Assembly: GCA_023443625.1 (NCBI GenBank)
Contig: JAEZTQ010000017.1
Span: 124,001 to 188,000 of the forward strand
Direction of reading: 5' to 3'
Source: Bacillota bacterium
GTDB lineage: Bacteria > Bacillota_A > Clostridia > Lachnospirales > Lachnospiraceae
Length of the DNA stretch: 64,000 nt
This document shows, piece after piece, positions 8,294 to 17,695 of this stretch. Numbering within the stretch: position 1 is the first letter of the stretch; each line of letters starts with the position of its first letter. The notes beneath the pieces are model-generated. The model was given only the letters and a program-made list of their open reading frames with translations. It was not told where the DNA came from and made no database searches. The position numbers and the translations under genes were made by a program.

Positions 8294-9823
8294 ATGAAAA
8301 TTAGCTTTATCTCTAACTTTACAATAGAACCTTTTTTATATCCTTGTGTAAGACAATACTTTGTCAATCACTCCCACCAGGTTAAGTTTATTAACATTGA
8401 CGACTATTTGGCGGCACCAGGAGCATTTTCTGACACTAATCTATTTATAGTTTGGTTAAATATAGAATTTTTATTGCCGAAAATGTTGAGTAATCTTAGT
8501 GATTGTAACTTTAACTATGAACTGGAGCTTATATCTATCAAAGGATACCTACAACAGATTTATGATCTCACAATAAATTCAGCTATACAGACCATTTTTA
8601 TAGGCTTTGAAGATTACTACTATAAAGAATATTTTTTACTTAGTCAAGGAGAATATTATTCCATATTTATACACAAACTGAATTGTTGGTTAGAAGAGCA
8701 CTTTATTTATATGGATTTACAACAGTTAATTGCTAAAATAGGATTAAGCAATACGTATGATATACGATATTTATACAATTGGGATAATTTATATTCGGTA
8801 ACTGTTTATCATTTTATAGCGGAGAAGATCATTCAATTTTGTGAAAATAAAAGAAAAAATATAATTAAATGTATAATTGTCGATTGCGATAATGTTCTTT
8901 GGTCTGGGATTGCTCATGAAGATGGGGTGGAAAATATAGGTCTTGGAATTGGACCCAACCGTGTTTACTCTAATTTTCAGAAATTGATTCTATCATATTA
9001 TAATCATGGGATAATTTTGGCAATAAGCTCAAAGAATACAGAAACTGTTATAATGAACGTGTTCGATCACCATAAAGGTATGATATTAAAGAAACAATAC
9101 TTTTCAATTATGTGTATAAACTGGAAAAACAAAGCAAGTAATATTGATGAAATTTCAAGAACACTGCACATAAACTATGAAAATATATTGTTTATTGATG
9201 ACTCCTATTTAGAGATCGAAGAGGTAAAATATTTACTGCCTAAAATTCAAACATTGTTGTTTGACAAATACAATGTATTTAAAGATATGAAGCAATTTAT
9301 TTATGCTACCACCACTAATTTTTCAGGAAATCTTATCAGACAACATACATACCAGAATAATGTAAAACGTAATCATATGCAAAGCCAATTTTTGGATTAT
9401 CAACAATTTTTATCTGCATTACAGATGGAGATAAAAATTGTATCTTCATCGAAAGATGAATTATATAGAATTGCTGAGCTTTCTCAACGTACAAGTCGGA
9501 TGACAAACGGTAAGCGTTATACTTTACCTGAGCTACAAAAATGTTTCGTACAAGAGAACTATATTTTAAGATCTGTGTATTTCAAAGATCGTTTTGGAGA
9601 CCTTGGACTGATTGGCGCATATGGAATTATATGCAAGGATAGTAATATTACACTAGACCTATTTTGCCTTTCTTGTCGTGCAATTAACCGAACTGTTGAA
9701 GGTAAGATGATAGATGATATTGTGAATAATTTTGGGGCTATTAATCGTATATATTTCCGTCCTACTGGCCATAATCAAGTATCGAATGATCTTTTTAGTA
9801 TGCATTGTGAGATCTTTTTTTAG
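8294..9823 (+). CDS. FkbH-like HAD-fold protein, probable glyceryl-ACP former
   Basis: A 509-residue protein with three parts. The N-terminal part (1-185) is of the SGNH-like type found in long FkbH homologues. The HAD phosphatase core begins IIVDCDNVLWSG, with Asp197 and Asp199 as the DxD pair, then SSKNTE and FIDDSYLEIEEV. The C-terminal acyltransferase-like part carries DRFGDLGLIG and DLFCLSCRAINRTVEGK, close to the FkbH consensus. Family knowledge: FkbH dephosphorylates 1,3-bisphosphoglycerate and places D-glyceryl on an ACP, giving the hydroxy- or methoxymalonyl precursors of some polyketides. The ACP directly upstream fits. No FkbG, FkbD or FkbI homologue is nearby, so the unit may remain glyceryl or be altered by the SPASM enzymes. 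Confidence 0.85.
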   Translation: MKISFISNFTIEPFLYPCVRQYFVNHSHQVKFINIDDYLAAPGAFSDTNLFIVWLNIEFLLPKMLSNLSDCNFNYELELISIKGYLQQIYDLTINSAIQTIFIGFEDYYYKEYFLLSQGEYYSIFIHKLNCWLEEHFIYMDLQQLIAKIGLSNTYDIRYLYNWDNLYSVTVYHFIAEKIIQFCENKRKNIIKCIIVDCDNVLWSGIAHEDGVENIGLGIGPNRVYSNFQKLILSYYNHGIILAISSKNTETVIMNVFDHHKGMILKKQYFSIMCINWKNKASNIDEISRTLHINYENILFIDDSYLEIEEVKYLLPKIQTLLFDKYNVFKDMKQFIYATTTNFSGNLIRQHTYQNNVKRNHMQSQFLDYQQFLSALQMEIKIVSSSKDELYRIAELSQRTSRMTNGKRYTLPELQKCFVQENYILRSVYFKDRFGDLGLIGAYGIICKDSNITLDLFCLSCRAINRTVEGKMIDDIVNNFGAINRIYFRPTGHNQVSNDLFSMHCEIFF

Positions 9824-9925
9824 TACCAACTTAAACTTACCAGCATTACTTCAACATACAATTCAATCATCAAATTAGAACACTTTATTAGTTTGCATAT
9901 ATTTATATTATATATTAGGAGTATT

Positions 9926-11857
9926 ATGAAAGACGGTTTTTACTTATCAACTTATTTAGCAGTAAATCCTACTGCACGATTTTTACATTTATTATCTCGT
10001 CACGATGATAATATGTCATTGTGGTATAAGGATGGCAATGATATACACTTGGTTGAATATTATGAATTAGAAAGATATTCAGGCAAAAAGGAACATGCCA
10101 TTCCTTTTTTTAGTATTGAAGAGGCAAAGGACTACATAAATAGTTTATTAAGAAAAAGAAATATTACATTGGATGACATGGTTGAGATTTGGGGTACAAA
10201 GGAATTAGATACATCAAGTCATTATGATTCGTTGGACAGTTATCCAGATTATCCTTATCATTCAATTGCGCATTTGTTTTCGTCTCTTTTAATGGATACA
10301 GATATATTTTATAATCAGAAAATTCTTAGTTTTGCTGTGGACGGAGGTCCTGATTCTTATAATAGCACGGATGAACTCTATAAGAATTCCTACGTAGGCT
10401 GTTATTCTGAGCAAGGAACAATAAATCTTTTTAACTGTTATTCACCAGGACGAGTATGGAATGAACTTGCATACAGTAAGAAATTACGTGAAGGAACATT
10501 GATGGCACTTGCATATGCTAGCAGAGCAAAACTATTACATGCTAATTTTGATCCAATATACTTTTTGAATGGATCCAATCAATATGGATATGATTGTAGC
10601 AAAAAGATTTGCAATAGGATTGAAGCTAAGGTTAGGGACATAACTGTAAATGATGAGGGAATCCTTTTTGATAATTATGATAACAGATTTTCGATTGAAG
10701 AAACTCGTTTAAGTATTATGATGAAAGAGATTCAAATCATATCCAGTAAAATGATGGAGGCCAATATTGACGAGGCAATTCAAAAATATCATATTGACCC
10801 ACATGATACATATTTGTCATTATCAGGTGGATATACGTTGAATTGTCCAACGAATTCTTATCTGATGAACAAATATAAATTCAAAGGATTTTTAGCACCA
10901 CCTTGTGCCAATGATTCTGGACAGTCTTTGGGAATTGCATTGTATAGTTTCTACAAAAGAATGAAAAAGTTAAACTTCAAATTAGGACATGCATATTATG
11001 GCTATTTTGATGATACATTGCCTGAAATAATAAAAAGTAATAAATATAATAATTATATAACGAGTATCGAATATTGGAATAAAGATACGATTATACATGA
11101 TATTGAATCTGGACCAATAATATGGTTTAACGGTAAGGCAGAAATCGGACCAAGGGCTTTAGGAAACCGCAGTATTTTAGGCGATCCCAGGAAAATGCAT
11201 ACAAAAAATACTATCAATCATATAAAAAAAAGGCAGTGGTGGCGGCCGGTTGCCCCAGTTGTGCTTCTAGATGACGTTGATGAGTGGTTTGATAATGCAA
11301 TGGAAGCACCTTTTATGCTCCAAAATTTTTATGCAAAGCAATCTCAGATACATAAAATACCAGCTGTTTTACATCACGATCTAAGTGCAAGAGTCCAAAC
11401 AGTCACGTATACTGACAATCCAGATTTATATACTATTATCCAATATTTCAAAAAGCATTGTGGCATACCCATATTGTGTAATACATCACTGAACGATGCA
11501 GGGGAACCTATAATAAATACGATTGAAGAGGCATTGAATTTTGCCCTTAGAAAAGAAATTAATATTATATATGTCAATAAACATAGAATCACATTAAGTA
11601 ATTTCAATATGTATGAGAAACAACAACCGGAAAAAAGAAAATACACATTAAAAGATTTTGATATTAATAAGGATATAGTAATTCGATTTACAAGACAATA
11701 TAACCCATACGGCATGTCCCTGGAAGAACTTAGAAAAGCATATGAATATGGATTAATTCCATATAACGGTATAACTAGCAAAAATCAATATGAAAAGATT
11801 AAACAAAAAATTATTTTATTAGATCAAAAGATGGGGTTTAGTAACTATACGAAATAG
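9926..11857 (+). CDS. O-carbamoyltransferase, NodU/CmcH family, divergent
   Basis: A 643-residue protein. The N-terminal domain is unlike the other two copies: it opens with MKDGFYLSTYLAVNP, and its histidine motif reads YHSIAHLF rather than NHHMAH. The C-terminal domain is canonical (IGPRALGNRSILGDPR, RPVAPVV, then CNTSLNDAGEPI). An extra tail of about 90 residues follows the core. The start at 9926 is supported by AGGAG at 9917-9921; a TTG at 9893 would add 11 hydrophobic residues with no ribosome site. It probably carbamoylates a different hydroxyl from the paired copies at 1 and 12171 (inference). Confidence 0.9.
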   Translation: MKDGFYLSTYLAVNPTARFLHLLSRHDDNMSLWYKDGNDIHLVEYYELERYSGKKEHAIPFFSIEEAKDYINSLLRKRNITLDDMVEIWGTKELDTSSHYDSLDSYPDYPYHSIAHLFSSLLMDTDIFYNQKILSFAVDGGPDSYNSTDELYKNSYVGCYSEQGTINLFNCYSPGRVWNELAYSKKLREGTLMALAYASRAKLLHANFDPIYFLNGSNQYGYDCSKKICNRIEAKVRDITVNDEGILFDNYDNRFSIEETRLSIMMKEIQIISSKMMEANIDEAIQKYHIDPHDTYLSLSGGYTLNCPTNSYLMNKYKFKGFLAPPCANDSGQSLGIALYSFYKRMKKLNFKLGHAYYGYFDDTLPEIIKSNKYNNYITSIEYWNKDTIIHDIESGPIIWFNGKAEIGPRALGNRSILGDPRKMHTKNTINHIKKRQWWRPVAPVVLLDDVDEWFDNAMEAPFMLQNFYAKQSQIHKIPAVLHHDLSARVQTVTYTDNPDLYTIIQYFKKHCGIPILCNTSLNDAGEPIINTIEEALNFALRKEINIIYVNKHRITLSNFNMYEKQQPEKRKYTLKDFDINKDIVIRFTRQYNPYGMSLEELRKAYEYGLIPYNGITSKNQYEKIKQKIILLDQKMGFSNYTK

Positions 11858-12170
11858 AAAGAATATTACCATCCCATAAATGGCATCGATGCGTCTTATT
11901 TAAAATAAATTTTAAATAGATACATGCATTTACTAAAAACATTAGTCAATGTGTTATTCAATCCATTAAATAAATGTAATATTGACTTAAACAGTTTAAG
12001 AAATTACATATGGTAATAATAGATATAGAATCTTAACACATGTTAATACCTTGTGATAAAATCCTTACAGTATTGGTAATTCTTTTTAAAATGAGCATAT
12101 TGATAATCTACATGATTACTGTAAAGACTGAAAATTTATTAACCTCAATTAGGAGTTTGGTGGAAGAGCT
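11858..12170. other. 313-bp intergenic stretch with two palindromes
   Basis: No gene is supported here. Just after the carbamoyltransferase stop lie a perfect 10-bp palindrome, GCATCGATGC (11883-11892), and an AT-only inverted repeat, ATTTAAAAT-AA-ATTTTAAAT (11898-11917). A gapped palindrome, TTAACA-CA-TGTTAA, lies at 12033-12046. TTGACT at 11982-11987 resembles a -35 box, but the matching -10 is poor. The stretch probably holds a promoter or operator for the next gene, but nothing decisive is seen. Confidence 0.45.
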
Positions 12171-13787
12171 TTGAATAGTATAAAAGAAAATGATATTAAA
12201 ATATTAGGCATTGGTGGGTCAAGGCATGACTTTAGTTTTTGCTATTTGGAAAACGGAATAATAATATCAGCCATTGCGGAAGAGCGCTTGTCAAGAGAGA
12301 AAAATTCCCTTGGACCTCGTTCGAAAATGTTTAGAGGAATAAACTATTGTTTATCATCAAAAAATCTTTCTATTGACGATGTTGATTTAATTGTTACAAA
12401 TGATCTTTGTGAATGCGGGTCATTGGCAAAACCACAAAACTCATTTCTACATAATATCATTTCAATCAATCATCATATGGCACATGCTAGTGCTGCTTAT
12501 TATCAATCAGGATTTGATAAAGCAGCTTGTCTAGTTATTGACGCAAATGGTAGTTTATATAACAATGGGGATATAGCTGAAACAATCTCATACGGAATAG
12601 CAACAAATGGTAAAATAAACTTAAATAATACCGTTTATTCGCAAGTAAACCAATATGAGACAAACTCTTTAGGCCAGCTTTATCTATATATTACTTATCA
12701 ATGTGGGTTTTGTTTTGGTCAAGAAGGCAAAACAATGGGTCTTGCCGCTTATGGTAACGATAGGTTTCTGAGTGAGATGAGAAATAATATAAACCCATCT
12801 ATGAACGATTATATCAATGCAGAATTAGTTCAATGCATTCAAGATATTTTTAAGAAATATGGTTCAGATTTCCAAGTAAAAGCTGATATCGCATATGCAA
12901 CACAACAAATATTAGAAGAAAATGTATTTCGTATCATGAACGATTTATATAATAGATTCAAATGTAAAAACCTATGTTATGCAGGTGGGATTGCTTTAAA
13001 CAGTGTATTAAACGGAAAAATAAAAGACAACACTTCTTTTGAAAATGTATTTGTCTTTCCAGCTGCAGGAGATTGTGGTACATCAGTCGGTGCTGCATTA
13101 TATGGATATCACCAGATATACCAGAAACCTTATATCCCTAATAAAAAAATATGCAACGTTTATTTTGGAAATACATATAGTGATGATAAGATACTAGATC
13201 AGCTAAGCAATTATAATGATTTGATATTTTTCGAAAAAAAATCACACAAAAGCATAATCAAAGAAACAGCAAAAGACATATCGGATGGTAAAATAATTGG
13301 TTGGTTTCAAAATGGATCTGAGTTTGGCCCTCGAGCATTAGGAAATCGTAGTATTTTGGCTGATCCCCGTGACAAAGATATGAAAGACATCTTGAATAAG
13401 AAAATTAAGTTTCGGGAAACATTTAGGCCATTTGCACCTGTTATCATGGAGGAATATATTTGCAAATACATAGACACTAGATTTAATGATAACCCATTTA
13501 TGCTATACGTTGGCAGTGTGCAAGATGAAGTTAGACATGTCATTCCGTCAGCAATTCATATTGATGGAACAGCTAGATTCCAATCTATATCTAGGGATAA
13601 TAATGCGATTTTATATGAATTACTGCAAGAGTTTATGAAAATAACAGGTGTTCCCATACTGATCAATACATCATTTAACACTAAAGGTATGCCGATTGTA
13701 GAAAATCCAAGTGATGCATTAAAATGTTTACTAAACTCCAACTTAGATAAAGTCGTAATTCATGATTATGTTATTCAAAAAAAATAG
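12171..13787 (+). CDS. O-carbamoyltransferase, NodU/CmcH family
   Basis: A 538-residue full-length member. The N-terminal ILGIGGSRHDFSFCYL is the ATPase-like opening (usual ILGIxxxxHDxAAxL). The metal motif NHHMAHASAAYY is at about 101-112. The C-terminal signature is GPRALGNRSILADPR, with RPFAPVI and NTSFNTKGMPI. The TTG start at 12171 has GGAAG (12162-12166) 4 nt upstream; frames from earlier GTG or TTG codons stop at once. It is so similar along its length to the gene at 1-1338 that the two look like a duplication within the cluster. A near-perfect stem-loop follows the gene. Confidence 0.93.
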   Translation: MNSIKENDIKILGIGGSRHDFSFCYLENGIIISAIAEERLSREKNSLGPRSKMFRGINYCLSSKNLSIDDVDLIVTNDLCECGSLAKPQNSFLHNIISINHHMAHASAAYYQSGFDKAACLVIDANGSLYNNGDIAETISYGIATNGKINLNNTVYSQVNQYETNSLGQLYLYITYQCGFCFGQEGKTMGLAAYGNDRFLSEMRNNINPSMNDYINAELVQCIQDIFKKYGSDFQVKADIAYATQQILEENVFRIMNDLYNRFKCKNLCYAGGIALNSVLNGKIKDNTSFENVFVFPAAGDCGTSVGAALYGYHQIYQKPYIPNKKICNVYFGNTYSDDKILDQLSNYNDLIFFEKKSHKSIIKETAKDISDGKIIGWFQNGSEFGPRALGNRSILADPRDKDMKDILNKKIKFRETFRPFAPVIMEEYICKYIDTRFNDNPFMLYVGSVQDEVRHVIPSAIHIDGTARFQSISRDNNAILYELLQEFMKITGVPILINTSFNTKGMPIVENPSDALKCLLNSNLDKVVIHDYVIQKK

Positions 13788-13809
13788 AATTTAGTTGAAT
13801 CATATTATC

Positions 13810-13883
13810 GGACATGTTCATAGATTCCTATGTGAGATTTTGCGTAATAACTTGATTTTACCAAACGGCTATGAATTATGTCC
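13810..13883 (+). terminator. Long stem-loop after carbamoyltransferase, possible terminator or attenuator
   Basis: GGACATGTTCATAG (13810-13823) pairs with CTATGAATTATGTCC (13869-13883), 14 pairs with one bulge around a 45-nt loop. ATTTTTG follows at once. The stem is long for an intrinsic terminator and the T-run short, so it could instead be a regulatory structure. Downstream, CCTCTT-A-AAGAGG (about 13998-14010) makes a tight hairpin near the start of the next gene. Confidence 0.4.
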
Positions 13884-14025
13884 ATTTTTGATAATATAAT
13901 TTGCAAAATTAATTATACGCTATCAAATTAGAAAATCTACATTGCTTAAATAAAGAGAAGTACACCCAACATTAACTGCTGGGAGAAAGGAAAGCAACCT
14001 CTTAAAGAGGATAATTGGATTATAC

Positions 14026-15051
14026 GTGAATATAATGGAAATTAAAAATGATGAACTTATACAACGTTTCAAAAATTTCTATAGCCATCTAAACAAAAAA
14101 AATATATTCTATATGTTTTTCACATCAAAACTCTTACTGTTTGTAAAAAAGAATTTAATGCTCTTGCCCAAAGATATAAATTTGATTTTTTTGGCATCAC
14201 AATTAAAAGATGATGAAAAAATATGGTTACAACAGATACAACGTCCAATATTTTACATTGATGATTTAGTTGATGATCGTTATATTTGGAAATTGCTTGT
14301 GTTATGTAATGATGAAAACTTTGGTTGGATTGATATTGATTGTTTTATTTTTAATCCTAAAATATTTGATGAAATAACTTGTATAGATAATAATACCACC
14401 CACAACTGTGTATGGTCATTCTCATGTGCTAATATCTGCCAGTACAATATACTGCATACATATATAATGTTTTTTAATATTAACGCATATAGAAATGTAA
14501 ATAAAATTAGCCCTATTGACCTTGGTGTATATATATATCCAGGTCAGCAAAATCGACCGCCAATACAACATAACATTTTCAATGAAACCCAAGTCAAATT
14601 AATAAATAAAATCATGCCGGCAAACAGTTATCCCAGATATAGATTGAATCATGATCAATCACAAAATTTTTTTGACACACATATAGCCTATCAACTAATA
14701 GCATCGACTATGGGATACAAAATTAATCTAATACGTGATTTCGACGATATAAAATATTATAGCGATGAAGCCATTCATATTAGTTCCGTAAGCTATTTTT
14801 ATATATTTATGCAAGATAAAGACAGAAATTCTGAAACATATGAAGCATATAAATTGGCTTTATTTTTCTCTTATCACTTACTTAGTTTATACAAAGATGA
14901 TATACCCCAAAGCTACAGGATATTAGAAAAGCAGTACATATACATGATTAAGAAGACAGGTACTGATATAAGCCAAGTAAGAGATTATCTATATAATTAT
15001 TTTGTTTCAAAAGGTATCAGTAGTGAAATTATTGATAGATTACTTAATTAG
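14026..15051 (+). CDS. Putative glycosyltransferase (DxD-containing)
   Basis: About 341 residues. The best clue is FGWIDIDCFIFNP at about residues 104-116: an aromatic-D-x-D motif on a predicted beta strand, as in GT-A fold sugar transferases. It is followed by a helical C-terminal half (YEAYKLALFFSYHLLSLYK). No signal peptide is seen. The start is uncertain: GTG at 14026 or ATG at 14035, neither with a well-spaced ribosome site; AAAGAGG lies 16 or more nt upstream inside a small hairpin. Its stop codon abuts the ribosome site of the next radical SAM gene, so the two are one unit. The family is not firmly recognised. Confidence 0.5.
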   Translation: MNIMEIKNDELIQRFKNFYSHLNKKNIFYMFFTSKLLLFVKKNLMLLPKDINLIFLASQLKDDEKIWLQQIQRPIFYIDDLVDDRYIWKLLVLCNDENFGWIDIDCFIFNPKIFDEITCIDNNTTHNCVWSFSCANICQYNILHTYIMFFNINAYRNVNKISPIDLGVYIYPGQQNRPPIQHNIFNETQVKLINKIMPANSYPRYRLNHDQSQNFFDTHIAYQLIASTMGYKINLIRDFDDIKYYSDEAIHISSVSYFYIFMQDKDRNSETYEAYKLALFFSYHLLSLYKDDIPQSYRILEKQYIYMIKKTGTDISQVRDYLYNYFVSKGISSEIIDRLLN

Positions 15052-15061
15052 GAGTATTGCT

Positions 15062-16138
15062 ATGCTGTATATTAAATCGCCATATGTAAAAATTATACAT
15101 AATACAAAACAAAAGAATTTATATGTGAATTCACTAACGCATAGGTTCGTTCTTCTTAAGCCAGTACAATTGGAAGTACTTGGCAAATGCATAAAGGCTA
15201 CTGGGCTTGATGAATTATTAAAAACATACGGAGAAGACATTATTTTTGATATGATAAGAAAATATATTTTGGTAGAAGACGAATTATTCTGGAAGTATAA
15301 TTTCCTTACTCATATAGAAATTGAAACCTCTACAGTATGTAATGGCAAATGTGAGTACTGTCCAGCTTCATATAACCCTAGACGTGTTGAATATATGGAT
15401 ATAAAATTATTCGATGAAATACTATTGAAGGCAAGGAATTATGGTCATATCAGATTTATTACACTTCACTCCTATAATGAGCCTACAATCGATGATCGTT
15501 TTTACATTTTTGCAGAAAAAATAGAGGAAAGTAAACTCAAATTGATTCTATATTCAAATGGTAGTGGCATTGATGATAAAATGCTAAACTATTTTAAAGC
15601 ATATCCTTCATTGCGTAATATAGTTATAAATATTCCCTCGATTGATAAAAAAACCTTTGAGAAAATGACCAATGCGAGTTATTATGATAAAACTATCTAT
15701 GCAATTGAGAACCTGTCTAGAATGGATATCAATATTAGCTTATCTGTGCAAGGGTATGATAATAATCATATAGTAGAAGAAACGAAAAAAATACAAGACA
15801 GATTTCCTAATATAAAAATAGTATATCATAAATCATTCGACAGAACGGGGGCACTAAAAAATCATTATGCGGAGCACATTAATAATACTAACAATTTTCT
15901 GCATGGGTGCAGAAATGTTATGGAAAGCTTATGTGTTGATGTGCATGGTGATTTATTCTTATGTTGCAATGATTACGAGAGAAAAGTCAAATATGCTAAT
16001 ATACAAGATGGTAATCTAAAAAATATACTGGAAAAACCAGCTGCTTGCGACATAAGAAAAAAGGTTTGGGGAGGTATAGAACCTGAAGCCAACTTTCCCT
16101 GCCGACATTGTGTGTTAATTAGTAACACACAATATTAG
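15062..16138 (+). CDS. Radical SAM/SPASM-type protein 2
   Basis: A 358-residue protein. Radical SAM ligands are C93-X3-C97-X2-C100 (ETSTVCNGKCEYCPASYN). The C-terminal auxiliary cluster region includes GCRNV, LCCNDY and CRHC. It is a close paralogue of 3567-4634: the N-termini (MLYIKSPYVKII and MILRKSPYIKFI) align without gaps. ATG at 15062 is chosen with AGGAG six or seven nt upstream; earlier in-frame codons lie inside the preceding gene. Like copy 1 it follows a unit that starts with a NodU carbamoyltransferase, which suggests segmental duplication of a carbamoyltransferase/SPASM block. Confidence 0.88.
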   Translation: MLYIKSPYVKIIHNTKQKNLYVNSLTHRFVLLKPVQLEVLGKCIKATGLDELLKTYGEDIIFDMIRKYILVEDELFWKYNFLTHIEIETSTVCNGKCEYCPASYNPRRVEYMDIKLFDEILLKARNYGHIRFITLHSYNEPTIDDRFYIFAEKIEESKLKLILYSNGSGIDDKMLNYFKAYPSLRNIVINIPSIDKKTFEKMTNASYYDKTIYAIENLSRMDINISLSVQGYDNNHIVEETKKIQDRFPNIKIVYHKSFDRTGALKNHYAEHINNTNNFLHGCRNVMESLCVDVHGDLFLCCNDYERKVKYANIQDGNLKNILEKPAACDIRKKVWGGIEPEANFPCRHCVLISNTQY

Positions 16139-16144
16139 TGCTTA

Positions 16145-16205
16145 AATTTGTTTCGTTCCAAGTGTTAGTATACATACACAAATTATGATAATTGTATCAA
16201 ATTAT
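16145..16205. terminator. Weak hairpins between convergent genes
   Basis: The 63-bp gap between the plus-strand radical SAM gene and the minus-strand AraC gene holds AATTTGT (16145-16151) facing ACAAATT (16178-16184), and ATAATT (16188-16193) facing AATTAT (16200-16205). Both are AT-rich and lack a clear T-run, so a shared terminator is only suggested by position. Confidence 0.3.
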
Positions 16206-17695
16206 AAAAATGTTTTGAAGTCATCAACAAGCTGCTTATATATACGAATAAACTGTTGGAATGAATTAATAATATTTTGTCTCACTTCAGGTTTTTCTAA
16301 AGTAAAAACCGAATTATCATTCTCAGCAAACCAGCATTGTTCGGGTTTCATTACTGTCCATGCTTTAAATGCTTCGTTGTGAATTTGAATAAAGTGTTTA
16401 CCTATCTGGGCGATACGATTAATTAAGGTTTGATCTGAAATATTAAAATTTATGCAAAATAAACTATCAAATGCATCTTTCGCATAATATGCGGCTTCTG
16501 CATGCATTCCTATGAATGCATGATAGTAATAAAACTTTTGCCACATTTCTGATTGAAGTAAACCCAAAAAATTATTATCTTCATTTAGATATTCGATTGC
16601 TTTAGTTAGTGCATCATAACCTAAATAAACATTATCATTCAATGATTTCCGGTTAATTACATTGATAAAGTAAGTAAATAATTCATCCCATTTAATTTTT
16701 TTGACGCTTATATCATCAACAACTACTATCTTTTTAATGGTATCATACCAATGCGATTTTACAAAAGTTATAGCATCCCTTTCACCCCGATTATCAATAA
16801 AAGCATCAGGCATAGGATTTCCCTCGCCCCAATGTTTGTCATGGCATGCTGCATGATAACCTATAACTTTTTTACCGATTTCTTCGTACCCAGTCAATAG
16901 ACACCAGCCTTCTCCTACAACATAATCAGCCAATACAGGAATATTATTATTAATTGAATTTTTTATATTTTCCCATATTATATCTTCTGAAAAAGTACTT
17001 GAATCATATAGCTTATAGGAATAACCAGCACAACCCATAGAATATTTAATCATTTCATCATCATTTATTGCCAAATCCATTGCAGATGATTCAAGGCACA
17101 TGTCATCACTCCATGCGGTACCAAAAGCAATACCGGAAGATACTAAAGCCAATTTATATTGGTACAATTGATACTTTAAATCATTTTGGCCATCAATATA
17201 TGCGACCAGTGAACCAAAGCATGAAGGATATTTGAAAATTTGAGGCCCTTCATCAAAACAACCAACTGAAACTACATTTGATAGAATTTTCATTGTTATT
17301 TCCTCCTTAATATCAGTTCTAATATATGTTGTTGAAAAAGTGAATGAAATACGGTAAGATGGTTTTAATTTGATATTTGAATGTTTTATGGCAGATGGTG
17401 TTATTCCGTAGAACCGTTTAAAAGCAACATAAAACGCATCAGGTGATAGATAACCATATTTCAATGCAACATCAATTACTTTTGCATTAGTGTATTTTAG
17501 TTCATAGGCAGCTTTGCTGAGCCTACGCCTACGTATATATTCAGTTAATGTTATTCCAGTGTTTAACATGAATACACTTTGCATAATACTTATTGGACAT
17601 AGAATAATTTTACTAATTTCATTATAATCAATTTCATTACACAAGTTTACCTCAATGTAATTCATTGCTTTATTTAACTTATCAGCCCAGTCCAT
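16202..17695 (-). CDS. AraC-family regulator with large C-terminal sensor-like domain
   Basis: A 497-residue protein, the only convincing minus-strand gene. Residues 1-105 are an AraC/XylS DNA-binding domain with two helix-turn-helix units (ISKIILCPISIMQSVF and VIDVALKYGYLSPDAFYVAF, then FKRFYGITPSA). It is N-terminal, whereas AraC proteins usually carry it C-terminally. The remaining roughly 370 residues include PSCFGSLVAYI, ADYVVGEGWCLLTGY and GYHAACHD. They look like a globular, possibly papain-fold or BtrH-like domain, but I cannot name it. AGAGGAAA upstream supports the start. It faces the 665-bp spacer before the aldo/keto reductase and likely regulates one or both arms of region A (inference). 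Confidence 0.75.
   Translation of the reverse strand: MDWADKLNKAMNYIEVNLCNEIDYNEISKIILCPISIMQSVFMLNTGITLTEYIRRRRLSKAAYELKYTNAKVIDVALKYGYLSPDAFYVAFKRFYGITPSAIKHSNIKLKPSYRISFTFSTTYIRTDIKEEITMKILSNVVSVGCFDEGPQIFKYPSCFGSLVAYIDGQNDLKYQLYQYKLALVSSGIAFGTAWSDDMCLESSAMDLAINDDEMIKYSMGCAGYSYKLYDSSTFSEDIIWENIKNSINNNIPVLADYVVGEGWCLLTGYEEIGKKVIGYHAACHDKHWGEGNPMPDAFIDNRGERDAITFVKSHWYDTIKKIVVVDDISVKKIKWDELFTYFINVINRKSLNDNVYLGYDALTKAIEYLNEDNNFLGLLQSEMWQKFYYYHAFIGMHAEAAYYAKDAFDSLFCINFNISDQTLINRIAQIGKHFIQIHNEAFKAWTVMKPEQCWFAENDNSVFTLEKPEVRQNIINSFQQFIRIYKQLVDDFKTFL

Noticed and set aside
11374..11781. A 135-codon minus-strand ORF inside the carbamoyltransferase at 9926
   Set aside because: It is antisense to conserved family motifs, with no ribosome site or recognisable domain; a shadow frame.
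16185..16382. Plus-strand ORF opposite the end of the AraC gene
   Set aside because: It is the complement of a well-supported minus-strand gene, with no ribosome site.
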